Source: Candidatus Sulfopaludibacter sp. SbA3 (lineage in GTDB: Bacteria; Acidobacteriota; Terriglobia; Bryobacterales; Bryobacteraceae). From it: a stretch of 8,603 bases of DNA. The notes beneath the pieces were generated by a model. The model was not told where the DNA came from. It did no database searches and saw nothing but the letters and a program-made list of their open reading frames with translations. The position numbers and the translations under genes are program-made. Shown here in pieces: positions 1 to 7,371 of the stretch. The first letter of the stretch is position 1; each line of letters begins with the position of its first letter. The DNA is taken from positions 18,566 through 27,168 of the forward strand of contig OKRF01000135.1 in the NCBI GenBank assembly GCA_900290315.1. Direction: 5' to 3'.

Positions 1-1444
1 TGATATCGTCGCGAACCGTACCGGCCAGCGCGCCCTTGGAATCCTTGATTTCTCCGATGAAGTCAAGCCGCGTACTCTCGGCGCCGCCGCGGCGGGCCAG
101 TTCGATATCGCTGCCGGGGATCTTGACGGAAACCGGTACGAAGTAGCGGTCTTTGGCCTGACGGAAGTAGTTGATCTCTATCGCGAGCGTGAGGTCCGTG
201 ACTGGGTCACCCAGCATCAATGCTTCCTGTAACTGGCGCTCGCGGTCGGAAGAGTTGAACTGCTTGAAGTCCTTGCCCGCGAAGTAGCCGCTGCGGTAGT
301 CCAGCTTGGCCGTCAGGTTACTCTTCACCGAAACTTTGATGCGCCGGTAGCGGCCATCCAGTGCCGTGTTTGTGCTGTAGTAACCCAGAATGTAATAACT
401 GGCGATATCCTTCTGCGCCTGAACGATGCCGAGCGAGAGATCGTTTTGGTCCAGCAGCGCCTTGCCGCCGGTATCCGTCGCCAGCGTGTAGAGCGATTCC
501 TGCTGCCCCTGGAAGTTGGATTGCGCCGTGCGCTGGCTGCTGCCGGAGTACATGCCCTGTCCGCCCTGCGAGGCCTGCGTGGCATCGCCAAGGGGCGCAC
601 TGGCCACCAGCCCGCGCGCGTCCACAGGATAGAACGCCACGTTGCTGCGGATAGCGGCGTTCACGGTGGCGCGCAACTGCGCCTGGTTATCGATCCCGGT
701 GAGGCTCATACCGCTGGCGAAGTAGACCAGCGCCTTCTTCTCCGGCAGGCCGCCCAGCATCTTCACAGCGCTCTCCAGCGCGGCCAGTTTGCGGTCCGTG
801 TTGAAGATATTGAATTCGGAATCGTCTTGCGAATATGCGGCGCCGGTATCGCCGGTGGCATCGTCGCCGGTGCTGCCGTTGCCGGTTCCGGTTTCACCGG
901 CGTTAAGACCCTTGATCAATTTGATCAGTCGGTCGCGATCGTCGGTGAAATCCTGCAGGACGGCGAGATCGGTGACATAGGTCATCACAGCCACCAGGTC
1001 CGATTGCGTGATCTGCGTGTTCAGATACTTGAGAGCGGCCTGCTGCGAGCGAAGCTGATCCGCCACAGGCATGCCGGCCTGATCGAAGAAGAGCACCAGC
1101 AGCCGCCGATCCTTATACTTCACCTCGCCCGGCTTGGAGGGCGCGATCCCCGTGGCAACTGCTGCCTTGGCGGTCGGCATTTCTGCCACCGCCTCACGCG
1201 TGGTCAGGGATGGCGGGGGGAGTAGGACGTCCGTCATGCTCTGATACTCGAATACCTTGATCTGCTGCGCTTTGCCATCTTCAGTGATCGTGAAGTCGCC
1301 GGAACTCAGACCCGTCAGTGGCTCGCCGGTCTTGGTCTTAGCGGCCACATTGACGACCACGAGCTGCGTGGTGGTCTCGAATGTGGGCGTCTTCTGCTGT
1401 GCCAGCAGCGGAACGATGAGAAGGAGCGGAAGAGTTCGTTTCAT
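1..1444 (-). CDS. Secreted VWA-domain protein (VWFA-related Acidobacterial domain), 3' end outside window
   Basis: Seen: reading the minus strand from the ATG at 1444 gives 481 uninterrupted codons running off the left edge, so the C-terminus is missing. Residues 1-15 (MKRTLPLLLIVPLLA) form a signal peptide with likely cleavage before QQ. Residues about 27-68 form a small beta-rich segment (LVVVNV, then GDFTITEDGK). A VWA-like Rossmann domain spans about 113-300, with LLVLFFD at 115-121, LVAVMTY at 150-156, LQDFTDDRDRL at 163-173 and FYPVDARGL at 271-279. The family-typical YYILGYYS is at 350-356, and a further domain begins near 395. Known: the VWFA-related Acidobacterial domain is a paralogous family expanded in Acidobacteria; its ligands are mostly undefined. 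The metal-site motif DxSxS is degenerate here (DQAGM at 121-125), so metal-dependent adhesion is doubtful. A Gly/Thr/Asp-rich insert lies at 183-201. The start is 2 bases after the receptor's stop, so one operon with likely translational coupling; the nearest Shine-Dalgarno-like GAGG is about 14 nt upstream. A role in envelope protein interaction is inference. Confidence 0.9.
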   Translation of the reverse strand, partial: MKRTLPLLLIVPLLAQQKTPTFETTTQLVVVNVAAKTKTGEPLTGLSSGDFTITEDGKAQQIKVFEYQSMTDVLLPPPSLTTREAVAEMPTAKAAVATGIAPSKPGEVKYKDRRLLVLFFDQAGMPVADQLRSQQAALKYLNTQITQSDLVAVMTYVTDLAVLQDFTDDRDRLIKLIKGLNAGETGTGNGSTGDDATGDTGAAYSQDDSEFNIFNTDRKLAALESAVKMLGGLPEKKALVYFASGMSLTGIDNQAQLRATVNAAIRSNVAFYPVDARGLVASAPLGDATQASQGGQGMYSGSSQRTAQSNFQGQQESLYTLATDTGGKALLDQNDLSLGIVQAQKDIASYYILGYYSTNTALDGRYRRIKVSVKSNLTAKLDYRSGYFAGKDFKQFNSSDRERQLQEALMLGDPVTDLTLAIEINYFRQAKDRYFVPVSVKIPGSDIELARRGGAESTRLDFIGEIKDSKGALAGTVRDDI

Positions 1445-1446
1445 GG

Positions 1447-4400
1447 CTAGAATCGGAACCTCAGGCTGACGGTGACTTTGCGCATGGCCGCGGCATTGCT
1501 GGCGAGGCCGTAAGTGCTGGAGCCCAGCACGGTTCCCCAACTGGTGATGGTGACGTGGTTGAGCACGTTCTGGGTTTGAATCTGGAGGTCGGCGCTGCGG
1601 CGTTCGCCGAAGCGGAAGATGCGGCCGAGCGAGCTATCCATCGAGAAGATAGTGGGACCGGGAATAGTGTTGCGGCCGGCGTCGCCCCACGTGCCCGCGG
1701 CGGGCTGGGTGAAGGCGGCAGTGTTGAACAGATCGCCCGCGGCATCGATGGCAAGGCCCGTGGCCTCCGCGCGGACCGTGTTGCTGACCGCCGTGCCGCT
1801 CAACTGCGAGCGATTGCCGCCCACGGTAGCGGTGAAGGGATTGCCGGAATGCAGGTTGAAGCTGTTGGTCACGGTCCAATCTTTCAGTAGCGCGCCTTTC
1901 CAGCCGTTGATCAGGGTGCCGCCTGCTATCCCCATGCCGCTGCTGTATTGCAGTTGCAGGTTGAGGTTGTGGCGATTGTCAAAGCTGGAGAGTCCGCGTT
2001 CAGCGGCCAGATCGAGCCAGTTCTGCGCTACTGGAGTGTTACCCTGGCCACGCCCGCCGGTTCCGGCGTTGTCGATGGATTTGGAAAACTGGTACGACGC
2101 ACGCCACATGAATCCGCTGTGGAAGCGGCGGTTCAACTGGAACTGCGCGGCGTGATAGATGGAATCGCCGTTGGATGTTTCGTAAATGAAGTTATGCGGC
2201 AGCAGCGATTCCACTGCGCCGGGGGCGACTGAGTTGGGAATGAACTGCTGATCCAGCCGGGTGCCTTTGGTGCCCAGATAGCCGATAGTGCCGAACATAG
2301 AGAACGGCAGATCGTGCTGCACGGTGAGGTTCCAGGTCTGCGCGTAGCCCACGCGATAGTTGGGGTCAAGCGCGTAAGTGCTGGCGCCGGCCGCGGACGA
2401 TGCCGCCAGAAAGCCAGTCTGCAGGTTGAGTGGATCAGATGTGGAACCGGAGGCGCTGAGCGAAGCCGCGAACGGAGGCTGCTGCGCCATGTTCCCGGCG
2501 ATCACGTTGTACACCGAGGTGTTGTAGTACATACCAAAGCCCCCGCGCACCACCAGTGAACCCTTGGTCAGAGGCCGCCAGGCGAAGCCCAGCCTCGGCG
2601 AGAAGTTGTTGCGGTCGGGATTGATGTGCGCGGGCACCACGGCGGTGACGGCGCTCCAACCCGGCGAGATTTGCAGGTTCACCAGCCGGTTGTACAGCTC
2701 GCTTTCCGGCGACTGGTATTCGTAGCGGAGGCCGAACACCAGGCTGAAGCGCGGGAAGCGCGGCGCGATGCGCCAATCGTCGTTGATGAATCCGTCATAG
2801 AGCGCGCCGCGGAAATACTTGTCGGGATTGCCGTAGCGAATGGAACTGGTGGTGGGCTCACCGAGCAGGAAGTCGGCTAGATCGTAGCCTGTGCCGGTCT
2901 GCGCGATGCCGTTGGCATACCCGCTGGTGGCCGATCCATCGAAGCTGTAAGCGCCGCGGCCGTTGTTGTCGGACAGTTGATTGAATTGCTGACGGCGATA
3001 GTCGCCGCCGAAGGTGAAGTTGTGCACGCCATGCGTCCATGCCAGGCTGTCGCCGAGGGAGCTGGTCTGGTTGCGATTGAGTGAGTAATTGCCGTCGCTG
3101 AGGCTACCGTAGTTGGTGAAACTGAGATTGGGCGGACCCCAATTGGAACTTTGCTGCGAAGTGCCCAGGATGCCCAGTTCGTCGGCCACGTTTTCGCGGC
3201 CCGCGAAGTAAGGATTGGATTGCTGAGTCATACGGCTGAAGGTGTAATTGAGACTGTTGGTAAGCTTGCGCGTGAAGCTATGCGACCAGCTCACGTTGGC
3301 GTTGATGCCGCGTCCGGACCCCGTATCGATGAACTGAAACAGGTTGGGAGTCACGCTGCTGGACTGCTGGTAGCCGACTCCGCCATTAAGACGATCATTG
3401 CTGCCGATGCGGATGTTGGAGACGCGCGAGTTCAGGTTCTGGTTGTGGTTCAGACCGTTGAGCGATGTTTGATAGTTGCGCGTGGCGAACGGCAAATCGG
3501 GATTTGGAAAGTACTTCAGCAGAGCAGTGGCAGTGGAACTGATGCGGCTGGTGGGAATGCGGTCGTTGGGGAACGGCACGCCGGTAGCGGGGTCGTAAAT
3601 CACGACGGGCGAACCCAGCAGCAGGGTCTGGGAGAAATCGCCGCTGCGCTCCAGCGCGGTCGGCATGTTGACCGGATTCGACGTGGTGCCGGTGTGATTG
3701 CGCTGGAACTCATAGTTGATGGAGAAGAGAATGTGCTTATCGGCGCTCACCAGTTTGGGGATGCGCAGGGGGCCACCGAAGTTGACGCCGCCTCGGCCGG
3801 CGGCATAGGCGGGCTTGCCCACGTCGGCGCCGGTGACGGAGAAACTGCGGGCATCCAACGCGGAATTATCCAGGCTGAAATTGGCGCCGAACTGGTACAT
3901 GTTGCGCGGATCGCGCCGGCCGTTGCCGAAAGCGAGTGCGTTGGGGCCGCGCATCCAATCGGGCGCGCCACCGGGAGGGCCGCCGCCACGGCCTCCCGGA
4001 CCACCCTCAGGTCCACCCGGACCGCCGCGGCCGCCGCCAAAGCCGCCGCCTGGGCCGCCGCCCGGACCGCCGCCGCCCGGAGGCGGACCGCCTCCGCCAG
4101 GTCCGCCTCCGGGTCCACCGCCACGGCCGCCGGCACCGGCCATGGCGCCATCAGGGCCAGGACCGCCCATGCCGGGGCCGCCGGGGCCCATCATGCCTGG
4201 GCCGCCATCCATGCCGCGCGGTCCCCAATCGTTTTGCTGCGGTAGACCGGCGGCGCTGCTCATGCTGCCTTGCACGATGAAGGAATTCGCGGCGTTCTGC
4301 GTGAGGTCGGCAATTTCTTCGCTTTTGATCGCGCCCTCGGTGGTTGAGGCCGCGGAATTGGAGGATTGCGTGACGTCGAGGCGCTGGAACGAAGGGCGCT

Positions 4401-4785
4401 GCGGAGTTTGTGGAGCAGTCGCCGCTCTTGGTTTGGGGGCCTCCGCGGCACCGCCCAAAGCGGCCAGTAGAGCGCTCTCCGTCTGGAATTTCATCTGCCA
4501 TTCAGGCGGGGGCGCACCGGCGGCAACTCCCACTTCGCGGGTGATCGCCTCAAATCCAAGCATGCGCACTTCGATGCTCCACACGCCATCGGCGAGATCG
4601 GCGAAGTGGAAAACGCCGCGGTCGTCGGTGGTGGCGACCTGTGCCGTCCCACCTTGCGTGGCGGTGACGGTGGCCCCGGGAAGCGGCAGATTGCCCGTCT
4701 TGATGGTGCCGTGGTATTCCGATGCCAGCAGGCACGAAGTGGCCAGAAGGTATGCAAAACAGCGACGAACATTTTGGGCGGACAT
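1447..4785 (-). CDS. TonB-receptor-like outer-membrane protein with carboxypeptidase-regulatory domain and Gly-rich insert
   Basis: Seen: 1112 residues. Residues 1-21 are a signal peptide (hydrophobic AYLLATSCLLA, cleavage before SEYHG). Residues 22-100 match the carboxypeptidase-regulatory / Cna-B-like Ig fold (LPLPGATVTA, then a TDDRGVFHFADL-type stretch). Residues 130-182 are a linker (FQRLDVTQSS, then NSFIVQGSMSSAAGLPQQND) resembling the degenerate plug region of acidobacterial receptors. Residues about 186-274 are almost only Gly and Pro with scattered Met and Arg. From about 288 to the end runs a long beta-barrel-like region rich in aromatic/polar alternation, ending in VSLRFRF; a terminal Phe is typical of BAM-inserted proteins. 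Known: Oar-like relatives are outer-membrane proteins annotated as TonB-dependent receptors; substrates are generally unknown. No clear TonB box was seen. The frame stays open upstream to 5361, but that extension lies antisense to the kinase gene. The ATG at 4785 is chosen because a signal peptide follows at once, with GAGAG 5 nt upstream. It is first in an operon with the VWA gene. The substrate cannot be predicted. Confidence 0.9.
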   Translation of the reverse strand: MSAQNVRRCFAYLLATSCLLASEYHGTIKTGNLPLPGATVTATQGGTAQVATTDDRGVFHFADLADGVWSIEVRMLGFEAITREVGVAAGAPPPEWQMKFQTESALLAALGGAAEAPKPRAATAPQTPQRPSFQRLDVTQSSNSAASTTEGAIKSEEIADLTQNAANSFIVQGSMSSAAGLPQQNDWGPRGMDGGPGMMGPGGPGMGGPGPDGAMAGAGGRGGGPGGGPGGGGPPPGGGGPGGGPGGGFGGGRGGPGGPEGGPGGRGGGPPGGAPDWMRGPNALAFGNGRRDPRNMYQFGANFSLDNSALDARSFSVTGADVGKPAYAAGRGGVNFGGPLRIPKLVSADKHILFSINYEFQRNHTGTTSNPVNMPTALERSGDFSQTLLLGSPVVIYDPATGVPFPNDRIPTSRISSTATALLKYFPNPDLPFATRNYQTSLNGLNHNQNLNSRVSNIRIGSNDRLNGGVGYQQSSSVTPNLFQFIDTGSGRGINANVSWSHSFTRKLTNSLNYTFSRMTQQSNPYFAGRENVADELGILGTSQQSSNWGPPNLSFTNYGSLSDGNYSLNRNQTSSLGDSLAWTHGVHNFTFGGDYRRQQFNQLSDNNGRGAYSFDGSATSGYANGIAQTGTGYDLADFLLGEPTTSSIRYGNPDKYFRGALYDGFINDDWRIAPRFPRFSLVFGLRYEYQSPESELYNRLVNLQISPGWSAVTAVVPAHINPDRNNFSPRLGFAWRPLTKGSLVVRGGFGMYYNTSVYNVIAGNMAQQPPFAASLSASGSTSDPLNLQTGFLAASSAAGASTYALDPNYRVGYAQTWNLTVQHDLPFSMFGTIGYLGTKGTRLDQQFIPNSVAPGAVESLLPHNFIYETSNGDSIYHAAQFQLNRRFHSGFMWRASYQFSKSIDNAGTGGRGQGNTPVAQNWLDLAAERGLSSFDNRHNLNLQLQYSSGMGIAGGTLINGWKGALLKDWTVTNSFNLHSGNPFTATVGGNRSQLSGTAVSNTVRAEATGLAIDAAGDLFNTAAFTQPAAGTWGDAGRNTIPGPTIFSMDSSLGRIFRFGERRSADLQIQTQNVLNHVTITSWGTVLGSSTYGLASNAAAMRKVTVSLRFRF
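3964..4230 (-). repeat. Gly/Pro-rich low-complexity coding tract inside the receptor
   Basis: About 267 bp of GGN/CCN codons (receptor residues about 186-274) appear on the plus strand as runs of ccg/gcc. The N-terminal part contains Met residues (GMDGGPGMMGPGG); the later part is GGGPGGGP-like with Arg and a few acidic residues. The units are imperfect and vary in length, so this is compositional low complexity rather than a clean tandem array. Such tracts are prone to slippage and assembly error, so its exact length should be treated with caution. Confidence 0.85.
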
Positions 4786-4845
4786 GTTTGCTCTCGCTTT
4801 GAAAGTACCTTGCGGAGATGCGAAAATTACGCGTTGGCGGCAAAC

Positions 4846-4860
4846 CTTAACGTTCTTAAC
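4846..4860. promoter_or_regulatory. Candidate operator: direct repeat CTTAAC-GTT-CTTAAC
   Basis: CTTAAC occurs at 4846-4851 and again at 4855-4860, a 9-bp period, in the middle of the divergent promoter region. OmpR-family regulators typically bind as dimers to tandem direct repeats with a period of about 10-11 bp, so this is a reasonable but imperfect candidate site for the regulator encoded at 6678-7364. It lies downstream of the proposed plus-strand start point and upstream of the receptor gene, so it could repress the kinase operon, activate the receptor operon, or both. This is inference from position and symmetry only. Confidence 0.35.
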
Positions 4861-4881
4861 CAGAATGAAGAAGCGTACCGT

Positions 4882-4885
4882 AGGA
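4882..4885 (+). promoter_or_regulatory. Ribosome binding site deciding the kinase start
   Basis: AGGA ends 5 nt before the ATG at 4891. A second in-frame ATG at 4897 would have 11 nt spacing, so the first ATG is preferred. Confidence 0.6.
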
Positions 4886-4890
4886 TATAG

Positions 4891-6681
4891 ATGAGCATGG
4901 AGAACACCCAGCGGCGCGGCTCCTTTTCGTGGCTGTATGTAGGCCCGGTGTTTGTTCTGTGCGGCATCCTGGGGTATCTGCAGTACGATCTGATTGGAAA
5001 AGTGCGCGACGCAGCGCGGCAGAGTCTGCACGGGAGCTTGCAGGCCAGCCTGACGCGGGTGAGTCAGGAGGTGGATACCGAAATCGCGGCAGCCACCGCG
5101 GCGGTCGCTCCAGCGAATTCGGTGAACGATGCCGACGATGCCGAGCAGCAAGTGCGCACACGCTACGAACAGTGGAAGCAGACCGCGCGCCACGGCCGGA
5201 TGTTTGTACGGGTCGCTCTGGCGGTGCCGCAAGGCACGGTGCTTGAGTTGCGCAACATCAATCCCGCAGACGCCGCTTCCAGGGGAGTTTGGCCCGCGTC
5301 GCTCGTGCCGCTGCGGCATCGCCTGGAACGGAGCCTGGTTCCCAAGCCCTGGGCCGGGCAAGGCGGAGACCGGCCACCACCGCCGGATATGCCGATGCGC
5401 CCGGACGAAGAAGGCCTGACGATGGAGTTTCCGCTCTTCCCTCCGCCTCCGTCACGGCCCACGCCGGGTCTTTCGCCTGCGCCATTCGGCCGGAGAGAGG
5501 TTGCCTGGGTCCTATTCGAGTTGAGCCCGGAGTATCTGCGCAGTACGCTGCTTCCGGAGATTCTGCAGCGGCAGTTAGGCACGGGCGGCAATCTGGATTA
5601 TCGCGTGTGGGTGGTGAGCCGCTCGAATCCGGAATCGGTTCTATACCAATCGGACCCCAGCGAAGGCCGTGGTGTGATCAAGAATGCCGACGCCTCCGTA
5701 TCGCTGTTCGACCCGCAGTACGATCAGTTCCTCCGCCGCGCTGGCGGCCGTGGCCGCGGACTTGGACCAGGACCGATGCCGGGGCGCGGCCCATCGAGCG
5801 AGGGAGGCCGGTGGTTGCTTTACGTCCGGCACCGCGCGGGATCGCTGGAGGCGGTGGTGGCGCGGGCGCGGCTCTTCCACCTGGCCGTGACCGGCGCCGT
5901 GCTGTTGCTCATGGTAGCGACGCTCGCCGCGCTGATTCGCTATACCCGCCGCGCCCAGCAACTGGCGGAACTGCAGATGGAGTTCGTAGCCGGAGTGTCG
6001 CACGAATTGCGGACACCCCTTACCGTGATCCACACCGCGGCATACAACCTGCGCGGCAAGTTGGCCAACAATCCCACCCAGGTGGAGCGGTACGGCGCGT
6101 TGATTCAGCAGGAGAGCGGGCGCCTGAAAGAACTGGTAGAGAACGTGCTGCAGTTCTCCAGCGCGAAAGCCGGCCGCGTGATTCAGGAACGCGAGCCGCT
6201 TTCGGTGGAGACCGTCATTGAACAGGCCGTGGATTCGAGTAAGGCCGCGATCGCCAGTGCGCACTGCCTGGTGGAGAAGAGCATCGCTCCGCACTTACCA
6301 CAGATACTGGGCGACCCGGTGGCGCTGCGCCAGGCGCTGGCCAACCTGGTGGGCAACGCCGCCAAGTATGGCACTGCTGAGACGCACTGGATTGGCATTT
6401 CCGCAAGTCCCGCGGGCGACAACGGACATCAGGCGGTGGAGATTTGTGTGGCGGACCGCGGTCCCGGAATTCCGGCCGAAGAGCAGGCGCACATTTTCGA
6501 TCCGTTCTTTCGCGGCGCGCGCGCCGTGCAGGACCAGGTGCACGGCACGGGCCTGGGCTTAAGCCTGGTGAAACGGATTGTGGAAGCGCACGGCGGAAGC
6601 ATCCGCGTGAAAAGCGCGCCCATGAAAGGGGCCGAGTTCATCGTGACCATTCCGGCGGCGCCCGCCGGAGGCGCCGCATGA
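4891..6681 (+). CDS. Membrane sensor histidine kinase, HisKA/HATPase_c
   Basis: Seen: 596 residues. TM1 is about residues 14-30 (LYVGPVFVLCGILGYL) and TM2 about 329-349, enclosing an extracytoplasmic sensor region of about 295 residues. TM2 runs almost straight into the dimerisation helix, so no HAMP domain is evident. The H-box is VSHELRTPL with phospho-acceptor His371. The ATP-binding domain shows the N-box LANLVGNAAKYG (483-494), G1 box DRGPGI (522-527), F box FDPFFR (536-541) and G2 box GTGLGL (552-557); all the usual catalytic motifs are present. The sensor region holds two low-complexity loops: Pro-rich with Met at about 150-198, and Gly/Arg-rich at about 285-303. Between them, REVAWVLFELSPEYLR and LDYRVWVVSR look like folded alpha/beta sensor sequence, with no recognised named domain. 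Known: such kinases autophosphorylate on His and transfer to the Asp of the partner regulator. The stop overlaps the regulator's start by ATGA. The signal sensed is unknown. Confidence 0.95.
   Translation: MSMENTQRRGSFSWLYVGPVFVLCGILGYLQYDLIGKVRDAARQSLHGSLQASLTRVSQEVDTEIAAATAAVAPANSVNDADDAEQQVRTRYEQWKQTARHGRMFVRVALAVPQGTVLELRNINPADAASRGVWPASLVPLRHRLERSLVPKPWAGQGGDRPPPPDMPMRPDEEGLTMEFPLFPPPPSRPTPGLSPAPFGRREVAWVLFELSPEYLRSTLLPEILQRQLGTGGNLDYRVWVVSRSNPESVLYQSDPSEGRGVIKNADASVSLFDPQYDQFLRRAGGRGRGLGPGPMPGRGPSSEGGRWLLYVRHRAGSLEAVVARARLFHLAVTGAVLLLMVATLAALIRYTRRAQQLAELQMEFVAGVSHELRTPLTVIHTAAYNLRGKLANNPTQVERYGALIQQESGRLKELVENVLQFSSAKAGRVIQEREPLSVETVIEQAVDSSKAAIASAHCLVEKSIAPHLPQILGDPVALRQALANLVGNAAKYGTAETHWIGISASPAGDNGHQAVEICVADRGPGIPAEEQAHIFDPFFRGARAVQDQVHGTGLGLSLVKRIVEAHGGSIRVKSAPMKGAEFIVTIPAAPAGGAA
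6667..6671 (+). promoter_or_regulatory. Ribosome binding site for the response regulator, inside the kinase gene
   Basis: GGAGG lies 6 nt before the ATG at 6678. It is a strong, well-spaced Shine-Dalgarno sequence that fixes the regulator's start, although the frame is open further upstream. Confidence 0.75.
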
Positions 6682-7364
6682 GCGCGCGCATTCTGCTAGT
6701 GGAAGATGAACCGGGGCTGGTGCTGACACTCTCGGATCTGCTGGCGGCGGAGGGATACACCGTGGAGAGCTCCGGCGACGGAATCACCGGGCTGGCGCGC
6801 GCGATGAACGATCCATTCGACCTGGTGGTGCTGGACGTGATGCTCCCGGGCAAAAACGGTTTCGAGGTATGCCGCGAGTTGCGGCAGCACGGCAAAGACG
6901 TGGCCATCCTGATGCTGACTGCGAAATCACAGTTGACGGATCGCGTAGTGGGTCTGAAGCTGGGAGCGGACGATTACCTGATCAAGCCGTTCGAGCCGCC
7001 GGAGCTGGTAGCGCGCATCGAAGCCTTGCTGCGCCGCGTAAAGAAGGACAAGCGCCTGGCCGTGCTCCGCTTTCAATTCGGCCGCGTGGAAGTGAACTTC
7101 GAAACGGGCGACGTGCGCAAAGACGGCGTGCCGGTGAGCCTGGCCGGCAAAGAACTGGAACTGCTCCGCTACCTGGTGGACCATCGCGGGAACGTGGTTT
7201 CACGCGACGAACTGCTGGAAGCGGTCTGGGAGTATCAGCCGGGCGTTTCTTCCCGGACGATTGATGTGCACGTGGCGTGGCTGCGGCAGAAATTGGAAGA
7301 TACTCCCCAGAATCCCCGATACATTCACACGGTGCGCGGAGTAGGCTACCGCTTCGCCGCGTGA
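6678..7364 (+). CDS. OmpR/PhoB-family DNA-binding response regulator
   Basis: Seen: 228 residues, a usual length for the family. The receiver domain (about 1-118) has the acidic pocket E9-D10, phospho-acceptor Asp53 (VVLDVMLPG), switch Thr81 and conserved Lys103 (LIKPF). The winged-helix DNA-binding domain covers about 130-228, with LAGKELELLRYL, a recognition-helix segment around SSRTIDVHVAWLRQKLE (191-207) and the wing IHTVRGVGYRF near the end. The frame is open upstream to 6444, but the ATG at 6678 is chosen because it begins exactly with the receiver's first strand and has GGAGG 6 nt upstream. The 4-bp ATGA overlap with the kinase gene indicates co-transcription and translational coupling as a cognate pair. 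Known: phosphorylated family members dimerise on direct-repeat operators. Inference: a likely target is the divergent promoter at 4786-4890. All key residues are present, so it should be functional. Confidence 0.95.
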   Translation: MSARILLVEDEPGLVLTLSDLLAAEGYTVESSGDGITGLARAMNDPFDLVVLDVMLPGKNGFEVCRELRQHGKDVAILMLTAKSQLTDRVVGLKLGADDYLIKPFEPPELVARIEALLRRVKKDKRLAVLRFQFGRVEVNFETGDVRKDGVPVSLAGKELELLRYLVDHRGNVVSRDELLEAVWEYQPGVSSRTIDVHVAWLRQKLEDTPQNPRYIHTVRGVGYRFAA

Positions 7365-7371
7365 CCGAACT

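Larger units (their letters stand above)
4786..4890. promoter_or_regulatory. Divergent intergenic promoter region between receptor operon and kinase operon
   Basis: The 105 bp separate two start codons facing away from each other, so both promoters must lie here or inside the 5' ends of the genes. It is visibly more AT-rich than the flanking genes. For the plus strand, TTGAAA at 4799-4804 and GAAAAT at 4822-4827 with a 17-bp spacer form a plausible sigma70-like promoter (5/6 and 4/6 matches), which would give a 5' UTR of about 55 nt. No equally good pair was found for the minus strand. The assignment is from consensus matching by eye only. Confidence 0.5.

Noticed and set aside
446..1225. Plus-strand open frame of 259 codons opposite the VWA gene
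   Set aside because: The minus-strand reading gives a complete family-typical VWA protein with a signal peptide; the plus-strand frame has no recognisable motif.
3151..4894. Two long plus-strand open frames (about 360 codons each) opposite the receptor gene, one very Pro-rich
   Set aside because: They are mirror frames of the Gly-rich, GC-rich receptor gene; they show no domain, no ribosome binding site and only compositional sequence.
4786..5361. N-terminal extension of the receptor frame (192 further open codons upstream of 4785, minus strand)
   Set aside because: It lies antisense to the kinase's N-terminal half, resembles no domain, and precedes a clear signal peptide that begins at 4785. 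An exported protein would not have a 192-residue charged leader.
5289..6294. Alternative frames of 217-310 codons overlapping the kinase gene on both strands
   Set aside because: Shadow frames; the kinase frame carries all conserved histidine-kinase motifs and these carry none.
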